A DNA stretch of 64,000 bases from Venatoribacter pacificus. GTDB taxonomy: Bacteria; Pseudomonadota; Gammaproteobacteria; Pseudomonadales; Oceanobacteraceae. The notes beneath the pieces were generated by a model, which was given only the letters and a program-made list of their open reading frames with translations, ran no database searches and was not told the DNA's origin. Of the stretch, positions 57,649-64,000 are shown piece by piece. Made by a program: the position numbers and the translations under genes. The stretch lies in contig NZ_JAOANI010000005.1 of NCBI RefSeq assembly GCF_025318105.1, forward strand, positions 1 through 64,000, in the 5' to 3' direction. Position 1 is the stretch's first letter; the number at the start of each line of letters is the position of its first letter.

Positions 57649-58122
57649 TCAGATATGACGTAACAAAGATTGCTCAACCAATTCCAGGTCAGGAATCATT
57701 GCGGCATCCTGGCCAATGCTGACCGCACTCTGATCATAGTCGCCCATATGCATGGCTTCTACTTCCTGAATTTCGCTTTCGCGGATATGCACCAGGCTTG
57801 GAATACCCTGAACCAGCAGCGCATAAAATGGCATCTGCGGGTGAGCACCCACACCGTTCACAATGGCGAAGCGGGCATTAGGGTTAGGAGCCGGAGCTGG
57901 CTGACGGTTAAGCATTTCGTAGCACAGTACCGGCACCGGTGTGCCGCGCCAGTCGATGCGGCCAAGAATCCAGTCAACGCTGGACGCCGTGGTCAGCAGA
58001 TGGGAAAACGGAATAATCTCAGCAACTGAAACGTTAGGCAGCAGCAGGTTTCTGTCCTTCAGTGGAATCAACAGGCAGTCGATCTGATCCGGAGTATCGG
58101 TTTTAGTGATGGATTGGCTCAT
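57649..58122 (-). CDS. chpC: CheW-like protein of the Chp chemosensory system (ChpC)
   Basis: A 157-residue CheW-domain coupling protein: CLLIPLKDRNLLLPNVSVAEIIPF, GRIDWRGTPVPVLCYEMLN and FAIVNGVG match the ChpC type rather than PilI. It lies downstream of chpA and chpB, the order found in Pseudomonas. It probably links an accessory receptor to ChpA in control of type IV pilus motility. ATG overlaps the end of chpB by 20 bases. Confidence 0.82.
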   Translation of the reverse strand: MSQSITKTDTPDQIDCLLIPLKDRNLLLPNVSVAEIIPFSHLLTTASSVDWILGRIDWRGTPVPVLCYEMLNRQPAPAPNPNARFAIVNGVGAHPQMPFYALLVQGIPSLVHIRESEIQEVEAMHMGDYDQSAVSIGQDAAMIPDLELVEQSLLRHI

Positions 58123-59143
58123 GAATATTTATCCCGCTGTGTTTAACGCAATTCACCAGCTGCAGTGCCAGCTGGTAAGGGTCACCGATGTAATTGACGC
58201 GATTGGTTTCGATCGCACTTTCCGGCATTGAAGCATTGGCGCAGCTCTGCGGCGTTTGCGCCCAAACCGGTACTTGACTGTTACTCAGGCTCATCACGGC
58301 TTCCGAGCCATCATTACCCATACCACTGAACAAAATATAACCGGCCCGCTGGCCGTAGTATTCGTTCACATTCAGGATCACCTGATCTATAGACGGGCCA
58401 TAAGGTCCGGGCCAGGCACGTTCAAGACTGCGCGGTAGGCCATCACCATCAAAGCGGAATTCATCAGTGATCGGAGCGACCAGAACTTCTCCGCAGTTCA
58501 GTACTTCGCCGGCAACGAAATTTTTAAGCTCGTACTCAGCATGGCGGCCAATGGTTTTGCATAAGGTTTCTTCAAAACGCGGATCAATGTGCTGCGCATA
58601 AATAAAAGCAATCGGCAGACCACCAGGCAAAGCATCAAGAAAATCTTTTACCGCACCGGGCCCACCCAATGATGCACCCAGCACCCAGACCTGAGCCGCG
58701 GCTTTACCGCTGAAATTCTGATTAGCAAAGATACCGGGAAGTGGAATACGCGGAGAAGTCGTAGGAACATTAAGCCGGTCCAGTACCGCGACATCTTCGG
58801 CCACCACCGGTGTAACTTTGATAATTTCGCGCATTTTACCGTACAGGCGTTTTTCCCATTTGGGAAATGTCGTGCAGGTTTTTTGCGGAGCTTTTTCCAG
58901 CCCCAGCAATACCGGCACATCACCGTCCAGTAACTGTTCCAGCCATTGCATATTTTCTTCGTCGTCTTCCTGACGAATATCGACCAGCCAGGCATCCAGT
59001 TGCAGTTCACTCTGATCCAGCAGCACAAAGCGCTGCGGATCAGTGTTAATCACCACATCAAAGCCGAAATGAATCAATGCGGATTTGAGCAGATGCTGCT
59101 GCAGCCGGTCGTCGGCCAGGATCCCTACCCTGGGCAAGGCCAT
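58103..59143 (-). CDS. chpB: chemoreceptor methylesterase of the Chp system (ChpB, CheB-like)
   Basis: 346 residues with a diverged receiver-like domain (1-130, lacking a clear phospho-Asp receiver motif) and a C-terminal CheB methylesterase domain. The catalytic triad is visible: Ser in LGASLGGPGAVKDFL, His in YAQHIDPRF and Asp in FSGMGNDGSEAVMSL. It would demethylate the PilJ-type receptor. ATG 59143, eight bases from GAGGA, is preferred over GTG 59158, which lies inside chpA. Confidence 0.88.
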   Translation of the reverse strand: MALPRVGILADDRLQQHLLKSALIHFGFDVVINTDPQRFVLLDQSELQLDAWLVDIRQEDDEENMQWLEQLLDGDVPVLLGLEKAPQKTCTTFPKWEKRLYGKMREIIKVTPVVAEDVAVLDRLNVPTTSPRIPLPGIFANQNFSGKAAAQVWVLGASLGGPGAVKDFLDALPGGLPIAFIYAQHIDPRFEETLCKTIGRHAEYELKNFVAGEVLNCGEVLVAPITDEFRFDGDGLPRSLERAWPGPYGPSIDQVILNVNEYYGQRAGYILFSGMGNDGSEAVMSLSNSQVPVWAQTPQSCANASMPESAIETNRVNYIGDPYQLALQLVNCVKHSGINIHEPIHH

Positions 59144-59144
59144 G

Positions 59145-62100
59145 TCAGTTTTCCTCACGCCCCAGCAGACGGTTCATGGTGCCGAGCAGCAAGTCTTCCT
59201 GGAACGGTTTACCCAGATATTCGTTCACACCAATCGACATCGCCCGGTCACGGTGTTTGTCACCGGTGCGCGAGGTGATCATGATGATCGGGATATCTTT
59301 CAGGCGCGAATCGTGACGCACCAGCGAGGCAACCTCAAAGCCGTCCATACGCGGCATTTCGATATCCAGCAGCATCAGATCGGGCTTGTGATCCTGCAAT
59401 GTTGCCATGGCGTCCACACCGTCTTTCGCGGTGAACACTTCCATGCCGTTACGTTCCAGCAAACGGGTGGTTACCTTACGTACCGTCACCGAGTCATCGA
59501 CCACCAGAATTCGTGGCAGACGGTTTTCCAGTTCGTGGCGGCGTTCGGCGGCCTGACTGTCGAGCAGTTTCGCCTGCTGATATTCCAGACTCGCCTGGGT
59601 ACGGATCATCGCCGGTAAATCAAGAATGATGACCACGCTACCATCACCCAGAATGGTACCGCCGGAAACACCCATTACGCTGGCAAACTGCGGACCAAGA
59701 GTTTTTACCACAATCTCGCGCGAGCCGAGCAGCGAGTCCACCTGCAATGCAAACGGAATAGCACCACGGATCAGCAGTACCGGCAATGGCATATGCTGAG
59801 CACTGAATTTCGGCTGCGCTTCGTTTTCCAGCATCACGCCAAGATACTCGATACGGTAATCGGTACCGGCATAATGATATTTACGCTCGGCCTGAGGTTG
59901 ATCGTACAACGACTGCAGCTGCGCTACCGGGGCACGCACAATACCCTGAATGTTATTCAGCGGTACGGCATACAGATCGTCACCGACACGCACCATCAGG
60001 GCACGGTTAACCGATACCGTGAACGGCAGACGGATAACAAAGCGGGTACCGGCACCAGCTTCTGACTGAATTTCAACGCTGCCGCCCATCTGTTTGATTT
60101 CGCTGGACACAACGTCCATGCCTACACCACGGCCAGAAATCTGCGTCACCGCTTCTGCTGTAGAGAAACCCGCCTGCAGAATAAACTGCATGATTTCCTG
60201 ATCCGACAGATTGGCATCCGGATCCATCAGTCCGCGTTCGATCGCTTTGCGCTTAACCGCCTCGAGATTCACCCCGCGGCCGTCATCACTCATGGTCAGA
60301 ACCACGTCGCCGCCATCGCGGCTGATATCCAGTTCGATACTGCCGATATCGGGCTTGCCCGCAGCAGCACGCAGCGCCGGATTTTCAATACCGTGGTCAA
60401 CCGCGTTACGCACCATGTGCTCCAGCGGAGAGATCATGCGTTCAAGAATGGTACGGTCCATCTCGCCATCGGCGTTATAAACCCGCAGTTCGACCTGCTT
60501 ATCCAGTTCCAGGCTGACCTGACGCACAATACGGCGCAGACGCGGCACCAGGCGCTGGAATGGCACCATGCGGGTCTTCATCAGACCTTCCTGCAACTCG
60601 GTGTTTACCCGGCTCTGTTGCAGCAACAGGGTTTCCGCGTCACGGGTTTTATGGCTCAGGGTTTCTTTCAGGTCGAGCAAATCCGATGCAGATTCCACCA
60701 GCGCGCGCGATAACTGCTGCATCGCCGAGTAGCGGTCCATCTCCAGCGGATCAAAGTCTTCATAGTCCGGGCCCTGACGTTCCTGTCGGAAAATAACCTG
60801 AGCCTCGGTTTCCATATCCAGACGACGCAGCTGATCGCGTAAACGATCCAGCGTCATATCCATTTCTTCAAGGGTATGGGAGAAGTCGGTCACCTGTTGT
60901 TCCAGACGGCCACGACCAATAGAGGTCTCACCGGCCAGGTTAACCAGGTTGTCCAACAAGTCGGCGGATACTTTAACCAGTTCCTGCGGTGCTTTCCGCG
61001 CGGCCTGTTGTGCAGCGGCTTTATCCTGTTTCGGTGCATCCGGTACAGCACGGCGCAGCGGCACAACATTAGAGGCCGGATCAGAAACCGGTTGCTCTGC
61101 AACGTCGGAAGACTGTGCAGCGCTTGGTTTTTCTTCGCCCTGCTCTTCTTCTGGTGCTGGCTCGTTGATTTCAGCGGCGGCTGAATCAGGTTCAGCATCA
61201 ATCGTCAGTGGCTCAATGGTCAGGGATTTCTCACCCAGAACCACCAATCCATCCGACGCCAGCATGACCTCCACGGCATCGAGTTGGTTAATCAGCTCAT
61301 CCTGACGCTGATAAGCAGACTGGAAGAAGGCCGCTGAGCGGTCAATATGACCCTGCTGCGCTTTAAGGATATTGGCCTCAAACGTATGAGCAAGGTCACC
61401 AATTTCGGTCAGACCCGCGAGGCGTGCGCCACCTTTCAGGGTGTGCAGCACACGTTGAGCTTCTTCGGCACCGGCGGTATTAGCCGGTTCCTGTTCCCAA
61501 TCGTGCAAGGCGCGATCCAGAGCTTCCTGCAGCTCGTGGGCTTCTTCGAGGAAGATTTCCAGAATTTCCCGGTCCGACTCATCCAGAGTTTCGGCCTGCA
61601 CCGCCGGTAACGGTGGTTGCTCGGCAAATTCGCTTTCGTCGTCCAGGTCGCAGTCTTCTTCGTTCAGTTCTTCCGGCAATTCACCACAGGCACCGCCTTT
61701 CAGATACTGACGAATTTCGGCCATCATGCTGTCAGCTGCGGCCGGGCGTACACCTTCACGCACGGCATCCAGCTGTGTACCCAGCTCATCATGAGCGCGC
61801 TCAAGCAGATCAAAGATCTGCATCTGCACAGCCAGGCGACCATCGTTGATATTTTCGTACAGCGTTTCCAGCTCGTGACAGAGATCGGCCACTTCTGACA
61901 ACTCGGCCATCCGTGCGCCACCCTTCAGGGTGTGCAGTTCACGCTGCAACTGGGCAACGTGTAGCAGGTTATCCGGGTGCTGACGCCAGCGTTGAATTGC
62001 AGTTTCAACGGATTCGGTAATTTCCTGAGCTTCTTCCAGGAAGATTTCCAGAATCTCGTCTTCGTCACCATCTTCTACCGCCGGCAGAGGCAGCATGTCC

Positions 62101-64000
62101 ATCTCGCTGTGCGCTTCGTTCTGCGCTGGCGACGGAACAACAGGCTCCACGTCCAATTCGGCTTGTGGCACATCGTCTTCCTGAGCGCTGTAGTCTTCAG
62201 ACAGAACCGACAGCACATCATCATCGCCGTCAACGTCATAAGAGACATCAGCCAGGCCGATATCATCTTCATCGTCGTCAGTGACCACATCGTCCAGCTG
62301 TAATACCGGCAGCTCATCGCCCATGTCCGCTAGCGGGAATTGCCAGTTGCGGATACGCATCAGCAATTCATCCGGGCTCTGGGTTTCCTGACCGGCAGCC
62401 AGGCAGTCCATCATTGCCAGCACAGCCTCGTGAGCTTCTGAGGCAAGTGCCAGTAACTCTTCGGTCGGTGCAGCCTGCTCATTCTGAATGCGCAGATACA
62501 GATTGTTCAACGCATCAGCCAGCGCCTGAATGTGCGGTACTTCTGCTTCAGCGGCACCGGCACCGACTTCCTGCAAATCCCGAGTCAACGCCGTCAGAAC
62601 ACTGTCGTCGTGATCGTGGTGCCAACGATTCAGTAAGCGGTCGGCATCCAGCAGCGAATCCATTCCCTGGGCAAGGAACTGCGCGATCGCCTGCGGATTT
62701 GGTCCACGGCGGGAAGAGTCTTCAACCTGCAATGGTTCCAGCAGCTGTTTTTCCAGCTGATGCAAACGTTCAACGTACACATCAGCGCCAGCAATATGTT
62801 CAGCCTGCAACAGTTCACGGGTTTCCAGTGCTGAGGCAATCAGGCCGGAACCGGTGGCAATCAGACCGACCACATCGGCACTGTTATTAATCTGGTACGC
62901 ACGCAGCTCTTTAACCAGACGCTCCAGCGGCGATGCAACATTGGCAATGGCGGTGATACCAGCCATATGAGCACTGCCTTTCAGCGTGTGCAGCGCACGT
63001 TGCAGCTGGTCACTGAGACCATTGATATAGTCTTCGGCATACGACTCCTGCACGAACTCATCCAGTGTTACCAGGTGAGAACGGGCTTCGCCTTCAAACA
63101 CTTCCAGCAGAGCGTCATCTTCGTCTTCATCGCTGCTGTCAGGCTCGGCAACCGCTTCCGCAGTAGCCACTTCCGTCGGTGCATCAGCGGCAAAAGGCGC
63201 AACGCTCTGACCACTGGCCAGCGCAGTGGCGTAATCCATCAGCGGTTGAATGTCGACAGAAGCCGGACGCTGCTGACGGAAATCATCAATCAGTAACGGC
63301 AGCTGACCGATCACATAGTCGACCAGCGCAATCAGGTTGGTATTAATCTCGATGGTGTTATCGAGCACACGGTTAAACATGTTCTCGATGGACCAGGCTA
63401 GTTCGCCGATAAATTCGGCTTTGACCATACGGCCACTGCCTTTCAGAGTATGGAAAGCACGGCGAACGGTGCTCAGAGCCTCACTGTCATCCAGGTTGGA
63501 TTTCAGCTGTGGCCAGAATTCGTTCAGTGTTTCGGTCACTTCTTCGGCTTCTTCGAGGAAGATCTCGATAATCTCATCATCAATCAGATCATCGTCATCG
63601 TCTGCAGCAGACGCTTGGTTAAGCGCTGCGCCCGGAACATTAACAGGCTCAGCTTGCGCTTCAATTTCTGGTTCAGATTCTGCTGCCGCATGGTCGGACG
63701 AAACCAATGCCTCTGATGCCGGGGCGTCGACAGACGGATGATCATCCGCCTGCTGTTCACGTAGATGATCAACCAGTTCATGCAGGTCGGCGGAATCATC
63801 TTCCGGCTGCAGATTGTCAAAATCAAAACTGATACTGTCATCGGCAACAGTGTCGGGGCTGATCACGCCATCGTCTTCAGCACTCAGATCCAAAGCTTCC
63901 GCTTCAGGATCAAATCCGGACTCACCATCCGCCGTCAGATCCAGCTCGGCTTCTTCAAGCTGAACCACATCATGCCGCTCCGGTTCTGCGTGGACGATTT
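59145..64000 (-). CDS. chpA: ChpA-type hybrid chemosensory histidine kinase (partial, 3' part)
   Basis: Giant CheA-like kinase of the type IV pilus chemosensory pathway; the frame is open to the right edge, so the N-terminus is missing. Visible from N to C: four HPt domains with HTLKG phospho-His codons at 63450, 62988, 61932 and 61443, and between the second and third a degenerate HPt-like module without the histidine. Then come a dimerisation helix (LLDNLVNLAGETSIGRGRLEQQ), HATPase (HMVRNAVDHGIE, DDGRGVNL, GRGVGMDVV), a CheW domain and a C-terminal receiver (ILVVDDSVTVRK, LMLLDIEMPRMDG). Highly acidic linkers join the HPts. chpB follows immediately. Confidence 0.94.
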   Translation of the reverse strand, partial: IVHAEPERHDVVQLEEAELDLTADGESGFDPEAEALDLSAEDDGVISPDTVADDSISFDFDNLQPEDDSADLHELVDHLREQQADDHPSVDAPASEALVSSDHAAAESEPEIEAQAEPVNVPGAALNQASAADDDDDLIDDEIIEIFLEEAEEVTETLNEFWPQLKSNLDDSEALSTVRRAFHTLKGSGRMVKAEFIGELAWSIENMFNRVLDNTIEINTNLIALVDYVIGQLPLLIDDFRQQRPASVDIQPLMDYATALASGQSVAPFAADAPTEVATAEAVAEPDSSDEDEDDALLEVFEGEARSHLVTLDEFVQESYAEDYINGLSDQLQRALHTLKGSAHMAGITAIANVASPLERLVKELRAYQINNSADVVGLIATGSGLIASALETRELLQAEHIAGADVYVERLHQLEKQLLEPLQVEDSSRRGPNPQAIAQFLAQGMDSLLDADRLLNRWHHDHDDSVLTALTRDLQEVGAGAAEAEVPHIQALADALNNLYLRIQNEQAAPTEELLALASEAHEAVLAMMDCLAAGQETQSPDELLMRIRNWQFPLADMGDELPVLQLDDVVTDDDEDDIGLADVSYDVDGDDDVLSVLSEDYSAQEDDVPQAELDVEPVVPSPAQNEAHSEMDMLPLPAVEDGDEDEILEIFLEEAQEITESVETAIQRWRQHPDNLLHVAQLQRELHTLKGGARMAELSEVADLCHELETLYENINDGRLAVQMQIFDLLERAHDELGTQLDAVREGVRPAAADSMMAEIRQYLKGGACGELPEELNEEDCDLDDESEFAEQPPLPAVQAETLDESDREILEIFLEEAHELQEALDRALHDWEQEPANTAGAEEAQRVLHTLKGGARLAGLTEIGDLAHTFEANILKAQQGHIDRSAAFFQSAYQRQDELINQLDAVEVMLASDGLVVLGEKSLTIEPLTIDAEPDSAAAEINEPAPEEEQGEEKPSAAQSSDVAEQPVSDPASNVVPLRRAVPDAPKQDKAAAQQAARKAPQELVKVSADLLDNLVNLAGETSIGRGRLEQQVTDFSHTLEEMDMTLDRLRDQLRRLDMETEAQVIFRQERQGPDYEDFDPLEMDRYSAMQQLSRALVESASDLLDLKETLSHKTRDAETLLLQQSRVNTELQEGLMKTRMVPFQRLVPRLRRIVRQVSLELDKQVELRVYNADGEMDRTILERMISPLEHMVRNAVDHGIENPALRAAAGKPDIGSIELDISRDGGDVVLTMSDDGRGVNLEAVKRKAIERGLMDPDANLSDQEIMQFILQAGFSTAEAVTQISGRGVGMDVVSSEIKQMGGSVEIQSEAGAGTRFVIRLPFTVSVNRALMVRVGDDLYAVPLNNIQGIVRAPVAQLQSLYDQPQAERKYHYAGTDYRIEYLGVMLENEAQPKFSAQHMPLPVLLIRGAIPFALQVDSLLGSREIVVKTLGPQFASVMGVSGGTILGDGSVVIILDLPAMIRTQASLEYQQAKLLDSQAAERRHELENRLPRILVVDDSVTVRKVTTRLLERNGMEVFTAKDGVDAMATLQDHKPDLMLLDIEMPRMDGFEVASLVRHDSRLKDIPIIMITSRTGDKHRDRAMSIGVNEYLGKPFQEDLLLGTMNRLLGREEN

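Overview
The window is chromosomal DNA from a gammaproteobacterium, most likely a marine Oceanospirillales- or Pseudomonas-like organism. The evidence is the E. coli-type TyrRS, the gene order 16S rRNA - tyrS - mepM - anmK - erpA - bactofilin - argC as I recall it from Pseudomonas, the glnE-ilvE pair, a ChpA/ChpB/ChpC type IV pilus chemosensory module, an LpoP-like partner behind mrcB, and CTG-N10-CAG and IscR-type operators. No phage, plasmid, CRISPR array or tRNA gene was found.

Layout. (1) 1-483: 5' tip of a leftward rRNA operon with its leader and three tandem stringent-type promoters, abutting tyrS. (2) 484-8480: tyrS, the cell-wall genes mepM/anmK, then leftward argC, a coiled-coil membrane protein plus bactofilin, erpA behind a strong IscR-like promoter, and accessory DsrE-like and FecR-like genes. 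(3) 8620-12701: an unusual ClC protein translationally coupled to hemJ, then hemL and a small membrane protein. (4) 12721-17113: an MCP with a possible upstream ORF, and mrcB with an LpoP-like lipoprotein. (5) 17761-28599: potFGHI polyamine uptake, a REP-like array, glnE, ilvE, and a glutamine amidotransferase coupled to an alkaline phosphatase. (6) 28656-40016: cytochrome b561, a BarA-like hybrid kinase, topB under a LexA-like box, a Cache MCP, and a DesK/NarL-type two-component system divergent from a MipA/OmpV outer-membrane protein. (7) 40540-45240: an apparent SahR-metK-ahcY-metF regulon for the S-adenosylmethionine cycle, with a leaderless-looking regulator gene. (8) 45423-57597: a surface glycan locus made of two convergent units. 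It includes a capsule-type (KpsS-like) transferase, three sialyltransferase-like GT-B proteins (two of them paralogues), GT2, GT4 and GT-A transferases, a phosphoethanolamine transferase, an O-antigen ligase family protein, a polysaccharide deacetylase and WaaC. (9) 57649-64000: chpC, chpB and the 3' part of chpA, which runs off the window.

The most interesting signals lie between and around genes. They are a LexA-like box on topB, an IscR-like box on erpA, an ArsR-type operator on a leaderless sahR promoter, a long inverted repeat between a two-component system and mipA, and MITE-like elements, one of which supplies the stop codon of the mipA gene. Others are a 53-codon Cys/Tyr-rich peptide gene, a ClC protein that has lost the usual chloride and proton residues, and a glycan locus rich in transferases that resemble CMP-sugar enzymes. 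All functional calls come from reading motifs and gene order; no database search was run.
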